Origin: Skeletonema tropicum | Taxonomy: Eukaryota > Bacillariophyta > Thalassiosirophyceae > Thalassiosirales > Thalassiosiraceae | Direction of reading: 5' to 3' | NCBI GenBank assembly: GCA_037178625.1 | Contig: JAWZXG010000045.1 | Location: 25,344 to 89,343, forward strand | Length of the DNA stretch: 64,000 nucleotides | In this document: in pieces, positions 48,858-62,598 of the stretch | Numbering within the stretch: position 1 is the first letter of the stretch | Layout of the letters: the number at the start of each line of letters is the position of its first letter | Program-made: the position numbers and the translations under genes | The notes under the pieces: model-generated | The model's database searches: none | Told to the model about the DNA's origin: nothing | What the model saw: only the letters and a program-made list of their open reading frames with translations

Positions 48858-49386
48858 CGTGCAAACTTTCTGGATGAGGCTGATCGATGCTTCTGTCTTT
48901 CGCGAGGCCCTTGGTCGAGCTGTGTTTATACATTTTGATAGTAATAATAGTACCAATCGATAGAGCTGGGATGAGACGATTGTAACAGGTGGTTAATTTG
49001 TCGAATTTGATGATTTGGACCCTAATGGTGACATTCCTGGGTTCACAGCCGAACTTGGCCCCGATAGATCACTTTCTTGCCCCGTTTTTGACCGAGACGA
49101 TCTGTAAAAAGTCGTCCAATTAGGCTGATTATACGCCTCATCGATAGAGCTGCTCAACAGCTTTCCAAAACGAACACTTATAGCCCTCATTGGACTACTA
49201 GAACGGAAGATACCATACACAAGATACGGCCGTTGCATCATTGGGTACCTTGCTATTATTTGATACTTGAGCTTGAGTGGTTAAACGGAAGAAGTGAGAA
49301 GTGTGGTGCCGGAAGCAAATCTGATGGCCATCTATCTCATCGGAAAAAAGTCCGCCCGCCAAGTGCAAAGTGCAACAATCAAAAAA

Positions 49387-50457
49387 TCAAGCAAAGAGCA
49401 AAGAGCCATCACCGAGTAGCATGTAGGATGTGCCGACAATTCGTCGTTGGTCGTTGGCTAAGCGTTGGATATGTTCGACACTGATGGGATCATTGATGAC
49501 ATCATTCCCCACGGATGCACCATCATTTGATTTGTGGCGATTTTTTGCCAAAGGCGGTACTAGTGGCTCTCCATTATTACACTAACAACAACTTGTTGTC
49601 CACTTGACGAGGACGACAATGCCTCACGATAAAGTTGATGTATATCATTCGACAACTCCAAAAATTCCAGGACATGATCGGCAGTAATTCTCATATCATC
49701 TTCAAATGCCACAAAGAAATCATAAAATTGCAACTTATCCCGAAGCACATATCGATGTTGTCGACTTAATGCATGATCACCATGACTAATTGCCTGATCT
49801 GGCCTTCGGACGATTCTTGTTATAAGTATTTTTGTAATAGAGAGGTATAGCATCCTCCCACACTTCCAGTCCGACACCGCGGGGTAGAGCGTCAATAATG
49901 ATTTGTCGTCGATGTGGTTGCTAGGACCTTGTACCCGAGGATTAGATAGACATCCACTTGCCAGCCGCGAGATGTCATGGATGTGACCGAGTCAATGAGT
50001 GGTGGTAGCATGACGTGTTGTAGTCGATCAAAGCCGTGGGTGGTCCCTCTTGTTCCCTTGTCGTATTCTACGAGAGATGTTGTAATTAGGAGTACTCCGG
50101 AGTGGTGGCTGTGGCTGTGGCTGTGGCTTGTCACGCTGCTGTGATGTCGTCGATGATGAGGAAGATTTCTTTGCTCGGGCTCGCGATAGTATGCTCGGAA
50201 TATCCCACGTCCAGTGATTTCGATCATTTCGATCGTATATATCCGTGCTCGTCAATAAGGACATATCATGTGACGATTCTTCTGAAAGGAGGCGTCGGCG
50301 TCGGCGCTGCCAGCTGTTGTTGTTGTTGTTGCTCTGGAGTGCGAGTGATACTGATGCGCTTAGTTTGAAGTATTGTGTAGCAACATTAGCACAACAGCAG
50401 CAGCAGCGAGACGGATGCGAAGAAGATTATTGATGTGTCAAGTCTCGTCATTTTCAT
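49387..50457 (-). pseudogene. Glycosyltransferase-like gene copy, unit 16, seven frameshifts
   Basis: Extra bases near 50409 (+2), 50386, 50310, 50096, 49919, 49803 and 49580 (+2). No long part of the protein stays in one frame except about 111 codons around the acidic motif. Confidence 0.5.
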
Positions 50458-50732
50458 TCTTTGATAGAAGTACCACCGTGCTACATGGGCACGCTTCAAC
50501 AATAGTCAATAGTATCGCAGCCTCTTGATGAGAGCGATGATTATGAGCTTAAGTAATGAATCTGCACCCACGTAAGTATGTACCATCACAAAGACATGCT
50601 TCATTCACTCCAACCAACAAATCCAACTCAAACCTGCCTTTTCATTGACGAACGGTACCCAAATACGCAATGAATGTTGCTTACTTCAAGAGAGTGAAAG
50701 AGAATCATCATGTTGTTACACTGAATACTTAT

Positions 50733-51540
50733 TTATTGCATCGAATAATACGTATTGCAAGAGACACGAATACGAGTATTGTGTATCGTAATGTTGAAGC
50801 TCCTTGTACATACGATCTTTCATCTTGTTTGTAATGATTTTATCAGCCTCCATCAACCTTTTCAGATCTGTATCAAAGAATAAAGCTTTTGGCAATGCGC
50901 TTTAGTGTCACGTCCATTGGCCTATCCATTGCTGATTGCCTGATATATATATCTTGGCCTTGGATGATCCCAGGCTATTTCTCGTAGAGTTGGCACGATG
51001 GATTTATTCCCCCACCGGAACGATGATGCAGCTTTTCCATTGATCGAATTGTGGCTCCACTCGCATGCAGTCCCGTGGCCCAAACAAACTCCTCCGCACT
51101 ACTCCAACCTCCAACCCTTCCAAATTCACGTTTCCCTTCATATCTTCTCTTCCAATGGTCGTATTAATGCGATGAGTGGTGATTTGGAAAGCTCTCGTCA
51201 AGCTCTATCGATTGGGCACACTACCAAGGCGAAATATCAATCCTTTGTCAATCGCCTCAACTCGAGAGGGGTCTAGAAAGTCATCCCCAGCGCCAAAGTC
51301 GGTCCAAAATTTTGAATTTTCAACAAAATGGACCATCTCCATCATCAAAACCATCAACATCACTATTATCACCACGAAACACATAAGACCGGCGCAAATG
51401 AAAATATTGCCAGGGCAAATTTCGTCAGCACGCTTGGCGCTAGATATTTTTAAATTGCCCTCGTTCGACGATCGGGCGGGCTCTATGATGGGTTGATTGG
51501 TCGAAGATCCAAGACGCTTCGCTGAAGAACGATTCCTAGA
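50733..51540 (-). pseudogene. Second membrane-protein remnant, unit 16
   Basis: TGCA allele plus single extra bases near 50755, 50891 and 50955, which break the C-terminal part. Confidence 0.4.
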
Positions 51541-52179
51541 TCAGTGTGTGATCATGATTGGTTGGTACGGTGTGTGCATCATGGGGAAACAAACACAGTT
51601 CGGCCTCGCTACCGCTCACCCTCACACAACACACTTGGTGACAATCAGCGCCGTCAATTGATTGGTTGGCACGATGGAGATCATGATCGGTTGGTACGAT
51701 GTAGTGTGATGATGGAATGGTTGGTACGATGTAGTGTGATGATGTTTGGTTGGCACGATGAGGTTTAAGATTGTTGTTTGTTGTGAGGTGTTGGTACAAT
51801 ACCTGCGATGGGTGATAGGTTGGCACGTTGGGGATTAGGATCGTAGATTGGGAGTCGAGTGTGGTCAGTGATGGATTGGCACGTTGTGTGGAATGATGAA
51901 GATGGAAGCGAGCCGAACCGGAGGGAGGGGAGCCTGACGGTGGATTGGGATTAATAGATGGACGGTTCATGTTCATGTGATGTTGGCCGAGCGGAGTCGA
52001 GGCCTGTTAAAGATGACGCCCCATTAAGTGGTCGTTCTTCAGCGAATCAGCGAAGCGTTCTTAGTCGGGGGCGAGGGCGACCCCTCCCTGAGCACCGTTT
52101 ATTGATATTGTGGATCTTACAGCATTAAAGTATCTTATATCTTACAGCATTAAAGTGGTCGCTTTTTTTGGATCTTCGA
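51501..52179. mobile_element. Fold-back segment, unit 16
   Basis: 679 bp: +2 near 51574, +2 near 51585, +1 near 51658, +1 near 51917 and +1 near 51934. Confidence 0.4.
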
Positions 52180-52703
52180 CGTGCAAACTTTCTGGATGAG
52201 GCTGATCGATGCTTCTGTCTTTCGCGAGGCCCTTGGTCGAGCTGTGTTTATACATTTTGATAGTAATAATAGTACCAATCGATAGAGCTGGATGAGACGA
52301 TTGTAACAGTGGTTAATTTGTCGAATTTGATGATTTGGACCCTAATGGTGACATCCTGGGTTCACAGCCGAACTTGGCCCCGATAGATCACTTTCTTGCC
52401 CCGTTTTTGACCGAGACGATCTGTAAAAAGTCGTCCAATTAGGCTGATTATACGCCTCATCGATAGAGCTGCTCAACAGCTTTCCAAAACGACACTTATA
52501 GCCCTCATTGGACTACTAGAACGGAAGATACCATACACAAGATACGGCCGTTGCATCATTGGGTACCTTGCTATTATTTGATACTTGAGCTTGAGTGGTT
52601 AAACGGAAGAAGTGAGAAGGTGGTGCCGGAAGCAAATCCTGATGGCCATCTATCTCATCGGAAAAAGTCCGCCCGCCAAGTGCAAAGTGCAACAATCAAA
52701 AAA

Positions 52704-53767
52704 TCAAGCAAAGAGCAAAGAGCCATCACCGAGTAGCATGTAGGATGTGCCGACAATTCGTCGTTGGTCGTTGGCTAAGCGTTGGATATGTTCGACACTG
52801 ATGGGATCATTGATGACATCATTCCCCACGGATGCACCATCATTTGATTTGTGGCGATTTTTTGCCAAAGGCGGTACTAGTGGCTCTCCATTATTACTAA
52901 CAACAACTTGTTGTCCACTTGACGAGGACGACAATGCCTCACGATAAAGTTGATGTATATCATTCGACAACTCCAAAAATTCCAGGACATGATCGGCAGT
53001 AATTCTCATATCATCTTCAAATGCCACAAAGAAATCATAAAATTGCAACTTATCCCGAAGCACATATCGATGTTGTCGACTTAATGCATGATCACCATGA
53101 CTAATTGCCTGATCTGGCTTCGGACGATTCTTGTTATAAGTATTTTTGTAATAGAGAGGTATAGCATCCTCCCACACTTCCAGTCCGACACCGCGGGGTA
53201 GAGCGTCAATAATGATTTGTCGTCGATGTGGTGCTAGGACCTTGTACCCGAGGATTAGATAGACATCCACTTGCCAGCCGCGAGATGTCATGGATGTGAC
53301 CGAGTCAATGAGTGGTGGTAGCATGACGTGTTGTAGTCGATCAAAGCCGTGGGTGGTCCCTCTTGTTCCCTTGTCGTATTCTACGAGAGATGTTGTAATT
53401 AGGAGTACTCGGAGTGGTGGCTGTGGCTGTGTGGCTGTGGCTTGTCACGCTGCTGTGATGTCGTCGATGATGAGGAAGATTTCTTTGCTCGGGCTCGCGA
53501 TAGTATGCTCGGAATATCCCACGTCCAGTGATTTCGATCATTTCGATCGTATATATCCGTGCTCGTCAATAAGGACATATCATGTGACGATTCTTCTGAA
53601 AGGAGGCGTCGGCGTCGGCGCTGCAGCTGTTGTTGTTGTTGTTGCTCTGGAGTGCGAGTGATACTGATGCGCTTAGTTTGAAGTATTGTGTAGCAACATA
53701 GCACAACAGCAGCAGCAGCGACGGATGCGAAGAAGATTATTGATGTGTCAAGTCTCGTCATTTTCAT
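52704..53767 (-). pseudogene. Glycosyltransferase-like gene copy, unit 17, one frameshift
   Basis: Two extra bases (GT) at about 53431 inside the GGCTGT tract. Everything downstream of it (about 240 codons, including the acidic motif) is in consensus frame. Confidence 0.5.
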
Positions 53768-54041
53768 TCTTTGATAGAAGTACCACCGTGCTACATGGGC
53801 ACGCTTCAACAATAGTCAATAGTATCGCAGCCTCTTGATGAGAGCGATGATTATGAGCTTAAGTAATGAATCTGCACCCACGTAAGTATGTACCATCACA
53901 AAGACATGCTTCATTCACTCAACCAACAAATCCAACTCAAACCTGCCCCTTCATTGACGAACGGTACCCAAATACGCAATGAATGTTGCTTACTTCAAGA
54001 GAGTGAAAGAGAATCATCATGTTGTTACACTGAATACTTAT

Positions 54042-54846
54042 TTATTGCATCGAATAATACGTATGCAAGAGACACGAATACGAGTATTGTGTATCGTAAT
54101 GTTGAAGCTCCTTGTACATACGATCTTTCATCTTGTTTGTAATGATTTTATCAGCCTCCATCAACCTTTTCAGATCTGTATCAAAGAATAAAGCTTTTGC
54201 AATGCGCTTTAGTGTCACGTCCATTGGCCTATCCATTGCTGATTGCCTGATATATATATCTGGCCTTGGATGATCCCAGGCTATTTCTCGTAGAGTTGGC
54301 ACGATGGATTTATTCCCCCACCGGAACGATGATGCAGCTTTTCCATTGATCGAATTGTGGCTCCACTCGCATGCAGTCCCGTGGCCCAAACAAACTCCTC
54401 CGCACTACTCCAACCTCCAACCCTTCCAAATTCACGTTTCCCTTCATATCTTCTCTTCCAATGGTCGTATTAATGCGATGAGTGGTGATTTGGAAAGCTC
54501 TCGTCAAGCTCTATCGATTGGGCACACTACCAAGGCGAAATATCAATCCTTTGTCAATCGCCTCAACTCGAGAGGGGTCTAGAAAGTCATCCCCAGCGCC
54601 AAAGTCGGTCCAAAATTTTGAATTTTCAACAAAATGGACCATCTCCATCATCAAAACCATCAACATCACTATTATCACCACGAAACACATAAGACCGGCG
54701 CAAATGAAAATATTGCCAGGGCAAATTTCGTCAGCACGCTTGGCGCTAGATATTTTTAAATTGCCCTCGTTCGACGATCGGGCGGGCTCTATGATGGGTT
54801 GATTGGTCGAAGATCCAAGACGCTTCGCTGAAGAACGATTCCTAGA
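54042..54846 (-). pseudogene. Second membrane-protein remnant, unit 17
   Basis: TGCA allele only, as in unit 8. Confidence 0.42.
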
Positions 54847-55478
54847 TCAGTGTGTGATCATGATTGGTTGGTACGGTGTGCATCATGGAAACAAACACAG
54901 TTCGGCCTCGCTACCGCTCACCCTCACACAACACACTTGGTGACAATCAGCGCCGTCAATGATTGGTTGGCACGATGGAGATCATGATCGGTTGGTACGA
55001 TGTAGTGTGATGATGGAATGGTTGGTACGATGTAGTGTGATGATGTTTGGTTGGCACGATGAGGTTTAAGATTGTTGTTTGTTGTGAGGTGTTGGTACAA
55101 TACCTGCGATGGGTGATAGGTTGGCACGTTGGGGATTAGGATCGTAGATTGGGAGTCGAGTGTGGTCAGTGATGGATTGGCACGTTGTGTGGAATGATGA
55201 AGATGGAAGCGAGCCGACCGGAGGGAGGGGAGCTGACGGTGGATTGGGATTAATAGATGGACGGTTCATGTTCATGTGATGTTGGCCGAGCGGAGTCGAG
55301 GCCTGTTAAAGATGACGCCCCATTAAGTGGTCGTTCTTCAGCGAATCAGCGAAGCGTTCTTAGTCGGGGGCGAGGGCGACCCCTCCCTGAGCACCGTTTA
55401 TTGATATTGTGGATCTTACAGCATTAAAGTATCTTATATCTTACAGCATTAAAGTGGTCGCTTTTTTTGGATCTTCGA
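54807..55478. mobile_element. Fold-back segment, unit 17
   Basis: 672 bp, same as unit 1. Confidence 0.4.
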
Positions 55479-56001
55479 CGTGCAAACTTTCTGGATGAGG
55501 CTGATCGATGCTTCTGTCTTTCGCGAGGCCCTTGGTCGAGCTGTGTTTATACATTTTGATAGTAATAATAGTACCAATCGATAGAGCTGGATGAGACGAT
55601 TGTAACAGTGGTTAATTTGTCGAATTTGATGATTTGGACCCTAATGGTGACATCCTGGGTTCACAGCCGAACTTGGCCCCGATAGATCACTTTCTTGCCC
55701 CGTTTTTGACCGAGACGATCTGTAAAAAGTCGTCCAATTAGGCTGATTATACGCCTCATCGATAGAGCTGCTCAACAGCTTTCCAAAACGACACTTATAG
55801 CCCTCATTGGACTACTAGAACGGAAGATACCATACACAAGATACGGCCGTTGCATCATTGGGTACCTTGCTATTATTTGATACTTGAGCTTGAGTGGTTA
55901 AACGGAAGAAGTGAGAAGGTGGTGCCGGAAGCAAATCTGATGGCCATCTATCTCATCGGAAAAAGTCCGCCCGCCAAGTGCAAAGTGCAACAATCAAAAA
56001 A

Positions 56002-57070
56002 TCAAGCAAAGAGCAAAGAGCCATCACCGAGTAGCATGTAGGATGTGCCGACAATTCGTCGTTGGTCGTTGGCTAAGCGTTGGATATGTTCGACACTGAT
56101 GGGATCATTGATGACATCATTCCCCACGGATGCACCATCATTTGATTTGTGGCGATTTTTTGCCAAAGGCGGTACTAGTGGCTCTCCATTATTACTAACA
56201 ACAACTTGTTGTCCACTTGACGAGGACGACAATGCCTCACGATAAAGTTGATGTATATCATTCGACAACTCCAAAAATTCCAGGACATGATCGGCAGTAA
56301 TTCTCATATCATCTTCAAATGCCACAAAGAAATCATAAAATTGCAACTTATCCCGAAGCACATATCGATGTTGTCGACTTAATGCATGATCACCATGACT
56401 AATTGCCTGATCTGGCTTCGGACGATTCTTGTTATAAGTATTTTTGTAATAGAGAGGTATAGCATCCTCCCACACTTCCAGTCCGACACCGCGGGGTAGA
56501 GCGTCAATAATGATTTGTCGTCGATGTGGTGCTAGGACCTTGTACCCGAGGATTAGATAGACATCCACTTGCCAGCCGCGAGATGTCATGGATGTGACCG
56601 AGTCAATGAGTGGTGGTAGCATGACGTGTTGTAGTCGATCAAAGCCGTGGGTGGTCCTCTCTTGTTCCCTTGTCGTATTCTACGAGAGATGTTGTAATTA
56701 GGAGTACTCGGAGTGGTGGCTGTGGCTGTGGCTGTGGCTGTGGCTTGTCACGCTGCTGTGATGTCGTCGATGATGAGGAAGATTTCTTTGCTCGGGCTCG
56801 CGATAGTATGCTCGGAATATCCCACGTCCAGTGATTTCGATCATTTCGATCGTATATATCCGTGCTCGTCAATAAGGACATATCATGTGACGATTCTTCT
56901 GAAAGGAGGCGTCGGCGTCGGCGCTGCAGCTGTTGTTGTTGTTGTTGCTCTGGAGTGCGAGTGATACTGATGCGCTTAGTTTGAAGTATTGTGTAGCAAC
57001 ATAGCACAACAGCAGCAGCAGCGACGGATGCGAAGAAGATTATTGATGTGTCAAGTCTCGTCATTTTCAT
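56002..57070 (-). pseudogene. Glycosyltransferase-like gene copy, unit 18, one frameshift
   Basis: One extra base in the CCTCTC run near 56657 shifts the frame after about residue 134; an extra Pro-Gln pair (+6) matches unit 4. Confidence 0.5.
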
Positions 57071-57342
57071 TCTTTGATAGAAGTACCACCGTGCTACATG
57101 GGCACGCTTCAACAATAGTCAATAGTATCGCAGCCTCTTGATGAGAGCGATGATTATGAGCTTAAGTAATGAATCTGCACCCACGTAAGTATGTACCATC
57201 ACAAAGACATGCTTCATTCACTCAACCAACAAATCCAACTCAAACCTGCCTTCATTGACGAACGGTACCCAAATACGCAATGAATGTTGCTTACTTCAAG
57301 AGAGTGAAAGAGAATCATCATGTTGTTACACTGAATACTTAT

Positions 57343-58143
57343 TTATTGCATCGAATAATACGTATGCAAGAGACACGAATACGAGTATTGTGTATCGTAA
57401 TGTTGAAGCTCCTTGTACATACGATCTTTCATCTTGTTTGTAATGATTTTATCAGCCTCCATCAACCTTTTCAGATCTGTATCAAAGAATAAAGCTTTTG
57501 CAATGCGCTTTAGTGTCACGTCCATTGGCCTATCCATTGCTGATTGCCTGATATATATATCTGGCCTTGGATGATCCCAGGCTATTTCTCGTAGAGTTGG
57601 CACGATGGATTTATTCCCCCACCGGAACGATGATGCAGCTTTTCCATTGATCGAATTGTGGCTCCACTCGCAGTCCCGTGGCCCAAACAAACTCCTCCGC
57701 ACTACTCCAACCTCCAACCCTTCCAAATTCACGTTTCCCTTCATATCTTCTCTTCCAATGGTCGTATTAATGCGATGAGTGGTGATTTGGAAAGCTCTCG
57801 TCAAGCTCTATCGATTGGGCACACTACCAAGGCGAAATATCAATCCTTTGTCAATCGCCTCAACTCGAGAGGGGTCTAGAAAGTCATCCCCAGCGCCAAA
57901 GTCGGTCCAAAATTTTGAATTTTCAACAAAATGGACCATCTCCATCATCAAAACCATCAACATCACTATTATCACCACGAAACACATAAGACCGGCGCAA
58001 ATGAAAATATTGCCAGGGCAAATTTCGTCAGCACGCTTGGCGCTAGATATTTTTAAATTGCCCTCGTTCGACGATCGGGCGGGCTCTATGATGGGTTGAT
58101 TGGTCGAAGATCCAAGACGCTTCGCTGAAGAACGATTCCTAGA
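57343..58143 (-). pseudogene. Second membrane-protein remnant, unit 18
   Basis: Short allele, 801 bp, same as unit 1. Confidence 0.42.
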
Positions 58144-58775
58144 TCAGTGTGTGATCATGATTGGTTGGTACGGTGTGCATCATGGAAACAAACACAGTTC
58201 GGCCTCGCTACCGCTCACCCTCACACAACACACTTGGTGACAATCAGCGCCGTCAATGATTGGTTGGCACGATGGAGATCATGATCGGTTGGTACGATGT
58301 AGTGTGATGATGGAATGGTTGGTACGATGTAGTGTGATGATGTTTGGTTGGCACGATGAGGTTTAAGATTGTTGTTTGTTGTGAGGTGTTGGTACAATAC
58401 CTGCGATGGGTGATAGGTTGGCACGTTGGGGATTAGGATCGTAGATTGGGAGTCGAGTGTGGTCAGTGATGGATTGGCACGTTGTGTGGAATGATGAAGA
58501 TGGAAGCGAGCCGACCGGAGGGAGGGGAGCTGACGGTGGATTGGGATTAATAGATGGACGGTTCATGTTCATGTGATGTTGGCCGAGCGGAGTCGAGGCC
58601 TGTTAAAGATGACGCCCCATTAAGTGGTCGTTCTTCAGCGAATCAGCGAAGCGTTCTTAGTCGGGGGCGAGGGCGACCCCTCCCTGAGCACCGTTTATTG
58701 ATATTGTGGATCTTACAGCATTAAAGTATCTTATATCTTACAGCATTAAAGTGGTCGCTTTTTTTGGATCTTCGA
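58104..58775. mobile_element. Fold-back segment, unit 18
   Basis: 672 bp, same as unit 1. Confidence 0.4.
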
Positions 58776-59298
58776 CGTGCAAACTTTCTGGATGAGGCTG
58801 ATCGATGCTTCTGTCTTTCGCGAGGCCCTTGGTCGAGCTGTGTTTATACATTTTGATAGTAATAATAGTACCAATCGATAGAGCTGGATGAGACGATTGT
58901 AACAGTGGTTAATTTGTCGAATTTGATGATTTGGACCCTAATGGTGACATCCTGGGTTCACAGCCGAACTTGGCCCCGATAGATCACTTTCTTGCCCCGT
59001 TTTTGACCGAGACGATCTGTAAAAAGTCGTCCAATTAGGCTGATTATACGCCTCATCGATAGAGCTGCTCAACAGCTTTCCAAAACGACACTTATAGCCC
59101 TCATTGGACTACTAGAACGGAAGATACCATACACAAGATACGGCCGTTGCATCATTGGGTACCTTGCTATTATTTGATACTTGAGCTTGAGTGGTTAAAC
59201 GGAAGAAGTGAGAAGGTGGTGCCGGAAGCAAATCTGATGGCCATCTATCTCATCGGAAAAAGTCCGCCCGCCAAGTGCAAAGTGCAACAATCAAAAAA

Positions 59299-60364
59299 TC
59301 AAGCAAAGAGCAAAGAGCCATCACCGAGTAGCATGTAGGATGTGCCGACAATTCGTCGTTGGTCGTTGGCTAAGCGTTGGATATGTTCGACACTGATGGG
59401 ATCATTGATGACATCATTCCCCACGGATGCACCATCATTTGATTTGTGGCGATTTTTTGCCAAAGGCGGTACTAGTGGCTCTCCATTATTACTAACAACA
59501 ACTTGTTGTCCACTTGACGAGGACGACAATGCCTCACGATAAAGTTGATGTATATCATTCGACAACTCCAAAAATTCCAGGACATGATCGGCAGTAATTC
59601 TCATATCATCTTCAAATGCCACAAAGAAATCATAAAATTGCAACTTATCCCGAAGCACATATCGATGTTGTCGACTTAATGCATGATCACCATGACTAAT
59701 TGCCTGATCTGGCTTCGGACGATTCTTGTTATAAGTATTTTTGTAATAGAGAGGTATAGCATCCTCCCACACTTCCAGTCCGACACCGCGGGGTAGAGCG
59801 TCAATAATGATTTGTCGTCGATGTGGTGCTAGGACCTTGTACCCGAGGATTAGATAGACATCCACTTGCCAGCCGCGAGATGTCATGGATGTGACCGAGT
59901 CAATGAGTGGTGGTAGCATGACGTGTTGTAGTCGATCAAAGCCGTGGGTGGTCCCTCTTGTTCCCTTGTCGTATTCTACGAGAGATGTTGTAATTAGGAG
60001 TACTCGGAGTGGTGGGTGGCTGTGGCTGTGGCTGTGGCTTGTCACGCTGCTGTGATGTCGTCGATGATGAGGAAGATTTCTTTGCTCGGGCTCGCGATAG
60101 TATGCTCGGAATATCCCACGTCCAGTGATTTCGATCATTTCGATCGTATATATCCGTGCTCGTCAATAAGGACATATCATGTGACGATTCTTCTGAAAGG
60201 AGGCGTCGGCGTCGGCGCTGCAGCTGTTGTTGTTGTTGTTGCTCTGGAGTGCGAGTGATACTGATGCGCTTAGTTTGAAGTATTGTGTAGCAACATAGCA
60301 CAACAGCAGCAGCAGCGACGGATGCGAAGAAGATTATTGATGTGTCAAGTCTCGTCATTTTCAT
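59299..60364 (-). pseudogene. Glycosyltransferase-like gene copy, unit 19, one frameshift
   Basis: Four extra bases (GGTG type) at about 60012-60017, at the edge of the GGCTGT tract, after residue 116. The 279-codon frame from 60138 down holds the whole globular part in consensus frame. Confidence 0.5.
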
Positions 60365-60636
60365 TCTTTGATAGAAGTACCACCGTGCTACATGGGCACG
60401 CTTCAACAATAGTCAATAGTATCGCAGCCTCTTGATGAGAGCGATGATTATGAGCTTAAGTAATGAATCTGCACCCACGTAAGTATGTACCATCACAAAG
60501 ACATGCTTCATTCACTCAACCAACAAATCCAACTCAAACCTGCCTTCATTGACGAACGGTACCCAAATACGCAATGAATGTTGCTTACTTCAAGAGAGTG
60601 AAAGAGAATCATCATGTTGTTACACTGAATACTTAT

Positions 60637-61441
60637 TTATTGCATCGAATAATACGTATGCAAGAGACACGAATACGAGTATTGTGTATCGTAATGTTGA
60701 AGCTCCTTGTACATACGATCTTTCATCTTGTTTGTAATGATTTTATCAGCCTCCATCAACCTTTTCAGATCTGTATCAAAGAATAAAGCTTTTGCAATGC
60801 GCTTTAGTGTCACGTCCATTGGCCTATCCATTGCTGATTGCCTGATATATATATCTGGCCTTGGATGATCCCAGGCTATTTCTCGTAGAGTTGGCACGAT
60901 GGATTTATTCCCCCACCGGAACGATGATGCAGCTTTTCCATTGATCGAATTGTGGCTCCACTCGCATGCAGTCCCGTGGCCCAAACAAACTCCTCCGCAC
61001 TACTCCAACCTCCAACCCTTCCAAATTCACGTTTCCCTTCATATCTTCTCTTCCAATGGTCGTATTAATGCGATGAGTGGTGATTTGGAAAGCTCTCGTC
61101 AAGCTCTATCGATTGGGCACACTACCAAGGCGAAATATCAATCCTTTGTCAATCGCCTCAACTCGAGAGGGGTCTAGAAAGTCATCCCCAGCGCCAAAGT
61201 CGGTCCAAAATTTTGAATTTTCAACAAAATGGACCATCTCCATCATCAAAACCATCAACATCACTATTATCACCACGAAACACATAAGACCGGCGCAAAT
61301 GAAAATATTGCCAGGGCAAATTTCGTCAGCACGCTTGGCGCTAGATATTTTTAAATTGCCCTCGTTCGACGATCGGGCGGGCTCTATGATGGGTTGATTG
61401 GTCGAAGATCCAAGACGCTTCGCTGAAGAACGATTCCTAGA
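60637..61441 (-). pseudogene. Second membrane-protein remnant, unit 19
   Basis: TGCA allele only. Confidence 0.42.
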
Positions 61442-62075
61442 TCAGTGTGTGATCATGATTGGTTGGTACGGTGTGCATCATGGAAACAAACACAGTTCGG
61501 CCTCGCTACCGCTCACCCTCACACAACACACTTGGTGACAATCAGCGCCGTCAATGATTGGTTGGCACGATGGAGATCATGATCGGTTGGTACGATGTAG
61601 TGTGATGATGGAATGGTTGGTACGATGTAGTGTGATGATGTTTGGTTGGCACGATGAGGTTTAAGATTGTTGTTTGTTGTGAGGTGTTGGTACAATACCT
61701 GCGATGGGTGATAGGTTGGCACGTTGGGGATTAGGATCGTAGATTGGGAGTCGAGTGTGGTCAGTGATGGATTGGCACGTTGTGTGGAATGATGAAGATG
61801 GAAGCGAGCCGACCGGAGGGAGGGGAGCTGACGGTGGATTGGGATTAATAGATGGACGGTTCATGTTCATGTGATGTTGGCCGAGCGGAGTCGAGGCCTG
61901 TTAAAGATGACGCCCCATTAAGTGGTCGTTCTTCAGCGAATCAGCGAAGCGTTCTTAGTCGGGGGCGAGGGCGACCCCTCCCCCTGAGCACCGTTTATTG
62001 ATATTGTGGATCTTACAGCATTAAAGTATCTTATATCTTACAGCATTAAAGTGGTCGCTTTTTTTGGATCTTCGA
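61402..62075. mobile_element. Fold-back segment, unit 19
   Basis: 674 bp; two extra C in the run near 61980. Confidence 0.4.
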
Positions 62076-62598
62076 CGTGCAAACTTTCTGGATGAGGCTG
62101 ATCGATGCTTCTGTCTTTCGCGAGGCCCTTGGTCGAGCTGTGTTTATACATTTTGATAGTAATAATAGTACCAATCGATAGAGCTGGATGAGACGATTGT
62201 AACAGTGGTTAATTTGTCGAATTTGATGATTTGGACCCTAATGGTGACATCCTGGGTTCACAGCCGAACTTGGCCCCGATAGATCACTTTCTTGCCCCGT
62301 TTTTGACCGAGACGATCTGTAAAAAGTCGTCCAATTAGGCTGATTATACGCCTCATCGATAGAGCTGCTCAACAGCTTTCCAAAACGACACTTATAGCCC
62401 TCATTGGACTACTAGAACGGAAGATACCATACACAAGATACGGCCGTTGCATCATTGGGTACCTTGCTATTATTTGATACTTGAGCTTGAGTGGTTAAAC
62501 GGAAGAAGTGAGAAGGTGGTGCCGGAAGCAAATCTGATGGCCATCTATCTCATCGGAAAAAGTCCGCCCGCCAAGTGCAAAGTGCAACAATCAAAAAA

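Larger units (their letters stand above)
46081..49386. repeat. Array unit 15
   Basis: 3,306 bp; clean up to about 48.0 kb, then indel-rich (extra bases near 48420, 48834, 48970, 48989, 49035, 49174, 49303 and 49350). Confidence 0.97.
49387..52703. repeat. Array unit 16
   Basis: 3,317 bp, the longest and most indel-rich unit; nearly all changes are insertions. Confidence 0.97.
52704..56001. repeat. Array unit 17
   Basis: 3,298 bp; two extra C near 53947 upstream of the main gene, TGCA allele, one frameshift in the main gene. Confidence 0.97.
56002..59298. repeat. Array unit 18
   Basis: 3,297 bp; clean except for +1 and +6 in the main gene. Confidence 0.97.
59299..62598. repeat. Array unit 19
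   Basis: 3,300 bp; +4 in the main gene, TGCA allele, +2 C in the C-run. Confidence 0.97.
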
